Origin: Dermatophagoides farinae
Lineage: Eukaryota > Arthropoda > Arachnida > Sarcoptiformes > Pyroglyphidae
DNA: 64,000 nt
Assembly: GCF_024713945.1 (NCBI RefSeq)
Contig: NC_134678.1
Location: 7,564,001 to 7,628,000 of the forward strand
Direction: 5' to 3'
Positions 23,225-36,200 of the stretch are shown in pieces. The position numbers and the translations under genes were made by a program. Position 1 is the stretch's first letter, and each line of letters starts with the position of its first letter. Below the pieces are notes generated by a model. The model was not told the DNA's origin, made no database searches, and worked only from the letters and a program-made list of their open reading frames with translations.

Positions 23225-23260
23225 TTTTTTTTGTGGCGCTCGCGAGCGCCACAAAAAAAA
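23225..23260. repeat. 36-bp perfect palindrome with GC-rich core
   Basis: Eight T, then the 20-bp self-complementary core GTGGCGCTCGCGAGCGCCAC, then eight A, with no spacer, centred between 23242 and 23243. The core is 16/20 G+C in DNA that is otherwise mostly A+T. It would extrude as a hairpin or cruciform and contains CTCGCGAG. Function is unknown; no coding feature overlaps it. Confidence 0.95.
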
Positions 23261-24546
23261 TATCGCTTAACCAAGTTTAAAAATGAAAAAAAATCAGTGA
23301 AATTTTGACCTTTGTTTTGACAAACAAAAATTTTTTTTTTCGATCCATTCATTTGTTTGATTCTTGATTTGATTTTTTTGCTCATTTTTCAATTCATTGT
23401 GTGTGTGTGTCTGTATGTTTGAATGGAAGGATTATTTATAGAAACAAAAATATAAACAGATTAAAACAAGAACGGATATAATATATGAGATGGTCACGAA
23501 CACGTGAATCCACTTAGTGTTAAAGAAATACAAATTTATATAAATTAGTTTGGCACATGAAACTCCATTTAACCATGATGATGACGTTATAATGATAATG
23601 ATAAATATTATTATTATTATTCAAACACAACGAACATTTTTCATTCATTTATTTTGACGAAATGAATGAATTTCGTGGCAATAAAAACAAACAAGCAACA
23701 GCAGCAGCAAAAATTAACAAGCGTGCGCGATAACTAGATCAATCAATAACGAATTTTTTTTTTTTTTTTTTTTTTTGGTTTTGTTATTTATAATATAGAA
23801 GATTTATTAATATTTATATAATATATATGAGAACAAGATAGAGAAAGAATAGGAAGATCGAAGATGTAAAGGGGAAAACAATAATATCGATACATCGATT
23901 GTATGATGACAAGTGATGAACGATTTTATTCTTTTTTTTGCAGTCTGTGTGTGTGTGTGTTTTCCCTGTGTTTTTTTTTTCATAATATTCACGTTTTCAT
24001 TAGTGTTTATTTTGAAAAGCTGAAAAAAACGATGATGATGATGATGATGATTACAACACGATTGTGGATGAATGAATCAATGGTAGGGTGTGTTCGTGTG
24101 TGTGTTGAGAATATGTGTGAACACACCCATCATCGAAAAAAAAAATTTGAACAGAAAAAAATGAGTCTGTGTGTGTGTGTGATTATAAATGAGACAAAAA
24201 AAAAATATTCAAACAGAAAAAAAAATTCGAAACTTGAAACGGAACAAAACGAGAAAAAAAAAGAAGATATTTATATGTACGGTGAGATGAGATGAGATGA
24301 AATCAATTGAATTCCACGAATGGAAGAGATGTTGGTGTTTGGTGTGTGTGTGTGTGTGCGTATGGCGGAAATGATGATACATAACAATAATGAAAGAGGT
24401 AATGTTGATATTAAATGGGAGAGAAAAAAAAGGACACAAAAAAAAAGTTTACCCCATCCACCACACCCACCCCCAATATTCCATGAAAGTTTTTTTTGTT
24501 TCTGGGAAAATTGCCAATTTATTTATTCAATATCGATCATGTGATC

Positions 24547-24551
<5 letters not shown>

Positions 24552-24580
<29 letters not shown>
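24552..24580. repeat. (TG)n microsatellite, about 14 units
   Basis: Uninterrupted TG/GT dinucleotide repeat, the longest GT tract I saw in the window, in the Sulf/Glut4EF-like intergenic region. Confidence 0.95.
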
Positions 24581-24582
<2 letters not shown>

Positions 24583-27225
24583 AGAAAAAAACAACAAAAA
24601 AAAACAAAACAAAGCAAAGCAAAAATTCAATGGTTAACAATTTGGACAAAATAATTAATTAGAAAGATTGATTGAAAATAATTGTTTAATAATGATTGAT
24701 TTTTGTTAATAATAATAATATAATAATAAAAAAAAATGGTGGGTTTTCGATTGTTTGGTATGTTTATTGTTGTTGTTGTTGAATGCTGATCAGCAAAAAA
24801 AAGGTCAGCAATGAAACAAAAAAAAAATTTAAAATTTAAAATAAAATTTATAAGAAAATAAAAACGAAACGAAATAAAAAAAAACAACGATGAATAGAAA
24901 TTGAAAATGAATTTCACTTGGCAACACATTATAATCAGAATTTGGAGTTGAGTGGACGTTTTTTTCTGTTTTCTGTTTTTTTTTTTTTTTTGCTTTTATC
25001 AATTATATATCATCATCGATCATTTGACCAGAAAAAAAATATACAAATTCAAGGTTCGAATATATTTACCATCAGTCTCTGAGGAAAATAAAACAAAACA
25101 AAACAAAAAAAAAATACAAGAGAAAATGGCATTGGCAATCAGAAAATGTGTCATGTTTTTGAGTGTATGATGATGATGGTGGTGGTGGTGGTGGCAGCAT
25201 TTTATTGAGATATTTTTTTGTGTGTGTGTGCGCGTTTTGTGTAACAATGTCAATATGGTGAAAAAATTATTGAAATTCTTTCGATTGATCGATTCGGACA
25301 CACAAATACACACATACACACACACACACAATCAATGATATTGACAGAGATCGTTTTCCGTTTCCTGTTTCGTGTGTCCATGTCCATGTCCATGTTCTTT
25401 TTTTTGGTATTTCGGGCGAGTGTTTTTTTTTTTCTTTGTCGTTGATTTTTTTTCAGAAGAAGAAGATGTTGTTGATAATGATCGATTGCAATTTGGATTA
25501 TTATTGTTATATTCATGAATGAATGAATCGAGGGGATGCAAAAAAAAACAACGGTTGAGTTTTTTTTTTTGAATTGAGTTGAGTCAAGTTATGCTGAATG
25601 AATGAATGCGGAGACGATATTTTGAGGAATTGAATATTTTCTATAGAAAGAGAGGAAGCAGAAAAAAATCTTGTGTGGATGATGAATGAATAAAACGATG
25701 GTGAATGGTGATGATGATGATGATGATGATGATAGGTAATGTGTGCTGGATGATTCTGATTCTGGATTTTTGTCGGTTTTCTTGGATTCTGTATGTATAA
25801 ATTCTATGAAAATGGCATGGAAGAACGGAAATGATGGTGACAATGATGATGTCTTTGGCCCATTAATGTATGAAATTGTTTGTCGTATATATTAATATTA
25901 ATATATATGGCTTTTTTTTATTTTTCATCCCATCCAATCCATATTTGACATTTCAAATGGAATCGAATCGAATCGAATAAAGCACCGAATTAGACATGAA
26001 TAATGATAGATTATTCTCACAATGATGATGATGATGATGATGGTTTTCATGTGGTCATTTTGTTGTTGTTCAAGAATATTTTTAATTAATAAAAATAGAA
26101 AATTTCTTCTCATTCTTTTCTCTATCTCGCTATTTCTTCAATTTTTTTTATAGATAGAAATAAATTTTTTATATAATAAACACACACACACACAGAACAA
26201 CATGTGTCGAGCAGAAAAAAAAATCATTTCAACATGACAATATAATATGTAGAGAGAGAGAAAGAGAGATTAAATTATCGATTATTGATTGATTGATATT
26301 GATTATTGAGAATTTTAACGGTAATATGATAATAATATAATGATGATGAGCAAATGAAACAAATGGTGGTGGTTTGTGAAATAAAATCAGTCATTTGTTT
26401 GTTTATTTTTTGAGAGAGGATGGTGGTGGTGGTGGCGGCGGCGGTAAAATTGAGGAAGAAAAACAGAAACTTGAGATGATGTATGTGTGTGTGCGTGTGT
26501 GTGCAAATAGTTCAAATTTCAAGAGTTCACTATACATATTGTCGATCAATTAATAAATTGATCAAAAATCATCATCATCTTCTTAATGGACGAATTTCAT
26601 AAAGCAAACAAAAAGCAAAAAAAAAAGCAAAACAAATGGCGAATGTGAATCAACAGCAATCAAACGATATGAATGAATGAATGAGAGAAAAAAAATGTCA
26701 TGTCGAGTAATAATCTTATTATTAGTCGTATGTGTAGCAAATATATATTTATAATCCTACTAATTAATTAATCAAAATTCCATGATGATTTAGAAACATG
26801 AAAAAAAAACAGAAACTGACCTAAAGATGAGGTATATGATTCTTTGTGTATTTTTGTGACATGTGTGTGTTTGTTTGTTTGAAAACGATTATTTGGAGGA
26901 TACGGAAGAATTACATTTAGATTATTCTGTGTGCGATTCATACATAAAGGGTTCATCATCACCATATAAATGAGAAGAAGATAATGAGGCAAAAAAAATG
27001 AATTTGGACGTATTTTTTTACGACAGTTTTCGTTTGTTTTTTTTCTCAACAACAGAATCAGTGTTTTGATTGCGTTTGTTTTTTTTTCTGTGATGAAAAT
27101 GTGAAAAAAAATTCCGAGAATGAGCATTTTGTTTCAAGTTGTCGTGTTTTTTTTCTGTTTCTTTCATTTTTGATTTTCTGTTGGTGCTAATTTTTCCGAT
27201 TCATTTCCATCAATCAATCAATCAA

Positions 27226-30200
27226 TCAATCGGTAAATCTTGAACAAGCTTTTTTCCATTTACATTGTGTACACCATGAATCTTTTTTATCCATACCATA
27301 TACTTTACGACATTTACGTGTTTCACCACGTACACGTTTTGTTGGAGATGTACGATGTTGTTGTTGTTGTTGCTGTTGTAATAATGTTGCTGTTGTTTGA
27401 TTATTGGCATTATTAATATTTGATGGTAATGTTGTCGAGGTTGTTATTGTTGTTGATGATGATGATGATGATGATAATGAACCATGATGTTGCTGGTGAT
27501 GATTATGATGATGGTGATGATGATGATGATGATGGTGACCATTATTACGGCCACCATTTAATGATGATATTCGTAGATATTTATTACCAGCCGTTATTGA
27601 TGATGATGATGCCGATGCTGCTGATGATGATGACGATGATTGTGATGTAAATGAGCCTGAATGTGAACGAGATGTTGGTGAAATTGGACTAAAACATGAT
27701 GATGATGATGAACCACCACCATTACCACCATTATATGATCCAAAACCGCTACTACTAAATGAGCTAGCAATAGAATTAAAACCACCAAATGATGATGAAC
27801 TAAGAATCGATGATGGTTGTGGTGGTGATGAATGACTAATTTGATTCATATCCTGCATATGATGATTATTATTTGGAATGTTTATTGGATGTGATGATTG
27901 AATCAATCCAATGGCAGCGGTGGTTTGTTGTTGTTGTTGTTGATTATTATTGTTGGTGGGTTTACGGCCACGACGATTAATAACCGTTGTTGTTGTTGTT
28001 GTTGCTGTATTCGTTGGAATACCTGTACCAAGTATCGATATACCGGCAGGATCTGGTTTTCTATTATATTCATGATCCTCTAGGTGGCGATAAGTGTTTT
28101 GTACCGGTATAAATGATACTGATGAAAATCTATTATTTTGATAATGATGATTCGGATTAATGATATTTGTGGCAGCATTGTTGTTGATGTTCATCGTTGT
28201 TGCTATTGGTGATGGTGGATTCGATGATGAATCCATTGAATTATCTCCATGTATAGACATCATAGCACTACTAACACCGCCACCACCACCACCACCACTG
28301 CTACTACTAGCACTACTTGCTGCATCACCACATTCAGAAACGGAAACTGGTGATTCAGGACCAGATGATAGATTATGATGATGATGATAATGATTAATGG
28401 AAAATGCTGGATGACCACCACCACCATTAGCACCTTTTGTCAATGTTGCTATTGCATCAGCATTGATTATTGGATCAAATGTCACATCTTCTTCGGTATA
28501 ATAAAATTCTTCATCACCACTCATCATTTCTTCATCATCATTTTGTCTAAAATTTATAAAAAATGGCAAAAAAAGAAAAGGATGGAAAACAATAAGAAAA
28601 AAAAATAAATCATCATCATCATCATTATTGAGGCCATTCTCATCATTAATAATAAGAGAGACTAAAAAAAAAAAAAAAAAACAACAACAGAACATGTAAT
28701 TTTTCACATACTTTTGTAAATGTTCCAAACGGACATGTTGTTCAATTTCACGTAGAACAAATGTTCTATGTTTACATCCACGCCATGTACATTTGAATAA
28801 TTTGGTGGGTGTTGTTCCTGTTGGTTTATTTTTTATTTACAAATTTTTTTTTTTGAAATGAAAAATATCGAAAAAAAAACTTACGGTGTTGAAATTGTTG
28901 CTGTTCATTCATCATTGCCGTAAACAAGGTGGGTGAACGAGGTGAAGCCGAAAGGCTCATCAAAACCAAAGCGGCAGCACATTCATCCATAACAACATCT
29001 TCGGATGAACCATCACCAATCGATATTGTTGATGCACATTGTATTGTTTGCTGCTGCTGCTGCTGCTGCTGTTGCTGTTGTGGTTGTGTTGGACGTCGTT
29101 TTCTTCCGGATCTAAATTTTTTCAATTTCGTTTGTATCACATATGGAAAATGATATGGATATGGATATAAATAATCAATATTAGAAGATTGATTTTTTAA
29201 ATTCAATAATAATAATGATGATGATAATGGCGGTGGTTGTGGTTGTTTTGCTATTTGTGGCGGTGGTCGTAATATAAATTGATTTGATGATTGTAATTTC
29301 ATCGTAATTAATAATGACCAGATTCGATTCAAGTTATAATCAATTAAAATTCATTAACAACAGCAAAAAAAATAAATTCAACAGTGTGTAGGTTGTTGTT
29401 GTTGTTTCACATCGTTTTATTTTCTTTCTTTCTTTCTTTCTTTTTCTTGGAATTTAAACATCAACAATCGAAAACAGTAAACAGTAAACAACAAAATCAA
29501 CCGGCATTGAACGGCGGCAAAAATTCAAATGGCGCCAAAAAAAAAATGAACGAATTGAAAATGAAAGAAAATACAATTATCACCACCACCACGACCATAA
29601 TATACAAAAAAACCATGATCCATCACAGCAAAAAAAAAATTGTGTATAAACTGGTCTCTCTCTTTTTTTGGCGGTGTGTGCACGTTAAAGTTATTTTTTC
29701 TCACTTTTTCATTTCATTTTTTATATTTCATTGAATCTCTTGATTATTACAAGAGAAAAAAATGAAACTGAAACTGAAACTGAAATGAAATGAAAATACA
29801 AATTTTCTCTTTCTCTCTCTCTCCAACACTAGCAACAAAAAAAGAAAATCAGTGCTGGCCAATATTCAGTGTGGCTGTGTCAAACAACAACAACAACAAC
29901 AAAAAAATATATATATTGGCCACTGATGTGATTGGTCGCCAATTTTGGGCGCCAAATTGAATAACAACAACAACAGCGAAAAAAGAAATGGCAGAAAACT
30001 TGAAATAATAATGACCATCATCATCATCATCATTTTGGACAACAACAACAAAAGTAACAACGGATCAAATCTCAGAAGCTATATGGTGGCCAAGAAATAA
30101 AAAGAAAAAAAAAGAAAGAAAAAAAGCTTTCAATTCAACAATTTTTATTTTTATTTTTTTTTGCGAAACACAATTGTATGTTTCATTTGTGAATTAATGA

Positions 30201-33200
30201 TAGAGAGAGAAAAAAAAAATGAAAATAATGATGGAAAGAAACGAAAAGAGAAAGTAACGTGTGTGTGTGTGTGTGTATGTGTGATGGTAGTGTTATAATA
30301 ATAATAATCATTAGATATGTCGTGTGCATGTGAATTTTGATTTCAAATGAAAAAAAAAATGAAAATGTTAAATTAATTCATTCCCGGGTTAAATCATCGA
30401 ATTGATTGATCGATTGCCGTTGTTGTTGTTGTTGATGTTAGAAAAACATATTTTTCCAAAAATAATAACAAAAACATTGATGATATTCCGAATATTAAAA
30501 ACAAAAGAATTCACCCATTTTGGGTAAACATCCTGACAACAGATGAAAATTCAATAAAATCCAACAACAACAACAACAACGAAACAGTAGACAAATGCAA
30601 AATGCAAAATAGAAAAAAAAAATCTATAAACCATGATGATTATTATTATATTACAACTGTCGAATGCAATATATATTTATTTATATGCTGCACACATTGC
30701 ATTTTCATTTTGAACACCAATATAAATTGTCAAATGTGGTAAATTCACATTTCCAATTTCACATTCGTACTGCATAATATAGACATAGATATATATACAC
30801 ATTATTAATTTTCGTGTCCATTGTATATGATTAATGAATATTGTTTTGTGGTGTTGCAAAAAAAAAAAAAAAAATGAAGATTGATCAATAATACAACGGT
30901 ATGCGTGTGCGTGTGCATATGTGAGTGTGCACGTTATGGAAAAATCAAAATAAAAAAAAAGATGTACAGTTATTATGACAACACCTGTATATATGTCATT
31001 CATGCACAGTGAAACAAAAAAGTATCACTTATTTACAACGAATACACAACGTTTGAACAAGAAGAAAAAAAAATTTTTTTTTTGGATTTAAATTTTCAAA
31101 CAAATTCAACTTTCGACCTAACATATACACCACAAATGATGATCATCATCATCATTATAATAGGATGCTAATGATATGGCTATTAGCAGCTAACAGCAGC
31201 AGTAGTAGCAGTGGTAGTGAAAAAAAAACGAAACAAGAGCCGATTAGAGAGAATACCTGTATAATAAAAAGGGATATATATCAGTATCATTCATTCCATT
31301 CAATTCCATTCAATCAATCAATCGATCGATCAATGTTAATGTTGATCAATCGATAATAACAATGACAAAAAAAAGTAAAGAATTTGGAATTTATTTTACT
31401 ACATCATCATCATCATCATCAAGATGCAAGATTAGGCAGAATTTTCGTTTTATATATGGGACAAACAAAACAAAACAAACAAAAAGTCTTGTGTGTGTTT
31501 GTTGTATTATTCTCATCGAATATAACAAGAATTGATGATGATGATGATGATTATCGAAACAAAATTCAGTCATACACACAGGAATCCAAGAATGTGGATG
31601 ACAAACGATTTGAAATAAAGAAAGAAAATGGAAAAGCAGCTTATACAAATACTACACACACACACACACACAACAGCGATTACTACTATAGTAGGACATT
31701 ATTGTTGTCGAATCAAGTTTTATTTTTCATTGCTAAGCTCAGCAAAAAAAAAAAAAAAAAACACATCGACGTCCGTCTTGATCGCTTTCCGTTTGTTCCG
31801 TTGAAAATGAACGGTTTTGGATTTTTTTTTTTCGTTGATGATAAATTCATGCCACCAACAACAACAACAACAACAACTATGAAAATTGTGTTTTTGGTAC
31901 ACACCAAAAATGGCCAATCCAAAAAAAAAAAAAAATTATGACGAAAACGGAAAAATTTTTTGTTTTTTCTTTGCCTAATTCAACATGAACAAAATGATAT
32001 TCATAAACAAATTGACAAATTGTAAATGTGATGAGTGGTGGTGGTTGTGGTGGTGGCCACCTTGTCTGTTTATTTGTGCATTTTATTCATTCATTGGATT
32101 GGATTGGATGTGTGTGAGTGTGTGTGTGTGTTTTCAACCAAAACGCCACAAAAAATCAACAACAACAACAACAACAACTCGGGAACTGAAATATAAAATG
32201 AAAAATACACTTTACCAGAAATTGCAATACAACAACAACAACAACAAAAAACTATGCAGCCGTGGAAACAACAACAACAAACGAGACAAAACAAAAACAT
32301 ATATCAAGCGAGAAGAAAATGACAATCTTTTTTTCTATTTACTATTCATCCTTCAACGGCAACAAAAAAAAGAGAGAAAAAAAATTTCATTTCCGTTTTT
32401 ATTTATTTCGTTGTAGTGTTAATTTTTTTTTCTCTCTCTCATTCCACCAAATAATAATAACCAGGACAAGACAAAGACAAATTTTCTGTTGTTGGTGCTG
32501 TATATTTTTTTTTTATTTCTGGATCATTGTCATCACTTGGCTGCCATCATCATCATCATCATCACATTCGATATAATTATTATCAATTGGTGCCAATGTC
32601 ACAAACAACAACAACAACAACAAAAAAAATTTGAATTCAGGCACACAATGATCCAGATTGAATTATTATTGAATAACAATGACAATCAGAAAGAATCATC
32701 ATGAGTTGTTGTCAAACAATTTCAAATACTGTATGTGTGTGTGTGTGTTTGCACAAAGATATGGAGATCAAAAATAAAAAAAAAAATTCAATCATCGGTC
32801 CTGGAACAGGCAATGAGACATTCATTGAAAAATGCAAAACAACGACGACGACGACGATGAATAAATTCAATTCATATCAACTCATAATAGGTTATGAATA
32901 CATTTGAATCACATTAAACAAACAAACAGAATAGAAAGATCATTATCAACGGAAAAAAAGCTAATAATAATTAATTATGGTCGATGAATGAAAAATCATT
33001 CATTCATTCAGTGTTCACACTGTGTTTTTAATGCGCAAAATCCAAAAATGTAAAATGTAGTAAATACAAACACAACCAAACAACACGGTTTCCAAATTTA
33101 TTTGAAATATACCAGAAAAAAAACTGAATAAATAAAATATGTAATGGCAAGTCACAAGTGTTGCAAAAAAAAAAAAATCTGATTCAGGAAACATTGATAG

Positions 33201-36200
33201 AGGGCAGTAGTGAATGATAGAAATTTGACAAAAAAAAATTTGAAATAATCATTGGACCGAATCATAAATGATGATAAAAAGTGTTAAAACAACAAAAAGC
33301 CCATTAGAATTTGTAAAATGGTCAACTGAAACACATTGGTCAACAGTGATTTGTTTGAATGGAGAAAAAAAACACGTGTAACAAACAACGTATTATTAAT
33401 GATATGATGCATTGTATAAACAAATGGAAAGAAAAAAAAACAATGTATAAACCTGTCATCTTCACATCAAAAAAAAATGTGAAAAAAATTTTTTTTCAAA
33501 TCCAGAAAATTTTGGCGAAAAAAAAGCACTGAAATTTTCTTGTTTACAAAAATGAATGAATAATGAAAAAAAAAATTCGCAAACCTTCGAATAAATTAAT
33601 GGATTTTATCGACTATAATTCAAACACACATAAATCACCTATATATAAAATCATATCATAATCAGTGAATGGAGGCGATTAGTGATTTTTGCATTAATTT
33701 TCAAAATTTTCTTTTGTTCATTTCACCAATTATTATAATTCATAAATGACGTATGTCGCCCTCCAGTGCAAGATTATTATTACAATTTTTTTTCTAGTTT
33801 CAATCTACATTTGTTGTTGTTGTTGTCTATTCACATCATTCATACAAAAGGCAATCCCAGCAATTATAAATCATGGATTAATTATACACCACCGCCGCCA
33901 TAAAGTATTCGTATAAGTTAATCGTTTTTGTCGTAATTCAGAAAAAAAATTAATAAACACTGATCCTGTCTGTACTGAAGAGAAAAAAGTAAAATCTCAA
34001 CATGTTCAAATGAAATGAAATGACCAAAAACTATGAAAATAATCATTGAGAATGAACAAAAAAAAGGTCATTAAGCATTTGATTATTATCATTATTAGGC
34101 CATTGTGTAGAAGCCAAAATGGCCATATAGCACCAACAATAATGATATATAACTCTATATGTGAATATGTCGTCGTTGGTGATATATGAAATGAAAAGGT
34201 ATTTTTGACAAGGTCGAAAAAAAATAGGGATGGTTATTGGATACTACTATCATTGCCATAAATAAAAAGGATGCCAAAAATAAAGTGTTCCAAACATACA
34301 CACACAAACACGAACCAGAAAAGAAATATTTTTCTGGGTGAGTCTTGCGCAATTCGTTCCAGAAGCCAAAAAAAAAACCATGATGATGATGATCTAAATT
34401 CCGTTATCGTTGTTGGAACACTACAGGAACACACACAATCTCTGTTCATTTTTCCTTTTTGAAATACAACTACTAAACAAACAAGCAATTTCCGGGTATG
34501 ATGATGATGATGACGTGAGTTATGACGCTACATGACTGTATTTTCCTATTTGATGTATGTTTTTTTTACTATTGCGCATCCGTATTACCGTTGACACAAC
34601 CACCACCACCCTTGAACCTCCAAAAAACCAACCTAAAACCTAAAAAAAACGCCCGAAAAAAAGTCAATCAATGATGATGGCCACTATATATATATGACCA
34701 ACACACACACACACAGACACACAGATAGAAACAACCATCATCATTACATAGAAAACATTCCAGGAAGTGTTAAATATCCGGATTATACTGTAAACATAGT
34801 GAAGAAAAACTGAACAAAAAAAACCCAAAAGCATAAAACATCATCAATTCACATGATGCTCCTACTACTACTACTACAGATGATGGAATTTTCAAATTGG
34901 CCCTTGGCATTCATTTGTGCAAAATACACACACACACACACGACAAACAACAACCACTTAGCAACCATCCAACATCATATGATGATGATGATGATGATGA
35001 TGGTTAAATCTATATAGTCTACCATACAATTCTAACCTTTAAATATAACTACCACCACTAGCACAAAAAACAACAACAGCAGGGCACCATTAACATTGTA
35101 ATACAAAGAATCTTCTTTTTTGGTTTTTTTTCAATTCTGGCAATTCTGGTGAAGGACACACATACACGAATGAATGAATGACCCACCCAATAGAGAACGC
35201 ACACACACAGTAGGAAGGAAATACAAATCCAAATCTAGTTCAGAAATTAAGAAACAAACAAACAGACCAAAAACAAAACAAACCTGAATGAATCACACAG
35301 AGAGAGGTCCTTTTTTCAACAATAATATGGGGGACACATTATTTCATTCATTCAATGTTTGTACCCTTGGCACATCATATTAATATAATCGATATTGGAA
35401 AAAAACGATGAAATGATGGCTTGATTTTCATCTTTTTTGCACTCTTGGCTTTTTTTTGTTTTTTTTTTTTTTTTTTGATTTTCATTTTCATCATTCGAAT
35501 TGACATTTTGATTTTTTTTTCATCTTTCAACTCCACCGAATCACACACACGCACACATACAATTCAATAGTTCAAGCATCCAAGCATATACACAATTCAA
35601 TCATCGAAAAAAAAGAAAAAATCGACCAAAAGGTGAGTGAATCGAAATTGGAGAAAAAAAGGCAATCTCGAGAACGCACAAACACACACACACACATATA
35701 TATATAGCAGAATTTTGTGATTCCTAGAATTTCTGGTTCTTTTTGGATTCTTATCATCAATAATAATGAAAAACAAAATATGGGACCACCATCATCATCA
35801 ATTCTTCTGCTTTTTTTTGGCTAAAATTTTTTTTACTGTCAAGTCCAAAAAAAACGAAAAAAAAAAACAAAACAATGGCCACACACATACAAACGGAAAA
35901 ACTCTTGCCACAGATACATATATTCCACACACATACATACATACATAATGATTTGCTTGATTTCCTTTATGGTGTTTACCTTTTTTTTTATTTGAAAATT
36001 TTATGCATATTAAACACACAGTTATTTCCAATCATCATCATCATCATCATTTGTTAAACACTGAAACACACATGAAATGTGTTATACCAAGTGTGACGAT
36101 GGATATATATGACAATGATGATTGTCGATGATGATGATGATGATGATGGTGGTGCCAAAAAAAAAAAAAAAATTGAATGAATCAACGGTGATGAATATCT

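Larger units (their letters stand above)
17659..27225. other. Non-coding region between Sulf and Glut4EF-like 3' ends
   Basis: About 9.6 kb between converging genes. It begins with the Sulf 3' UTR; a candidate AATAAA is at 18107-18112. The rest is AT-rich with many poly-A/T runs, (CAT)n tracts, GT repeats (the longest at 24552-24580) and a G-rich GGT/GGC tract at about 26421-26444. The one structured element I can point to is the perfect palindrome at 23225-23260. All open frames are Lys/Asn/Phe/His-rich and lack family resemblance or conserved spacing. Confidence 0.55.

Noticed and set aside
27420-28608. Plus-strand Met/Leu/Cys-rich frames over Glut4EF exon 4
   Set aside because: Antisense shadows of His/Ser/Gly repeats; the minus strand carries the conserved C-clamp.
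31384-31941. 185-codon plus-strand frame in the Glut4EF intron
   Set aside because: Made of (CAT)n, CA and poly-A translations joined by chance, with no conserved motif.
32262-32907. Overlapping Thr/Ser/His-rich frames
   Set aside because: All three frames are open only because of CAA, CAT and poly-A repeats lacking stops.
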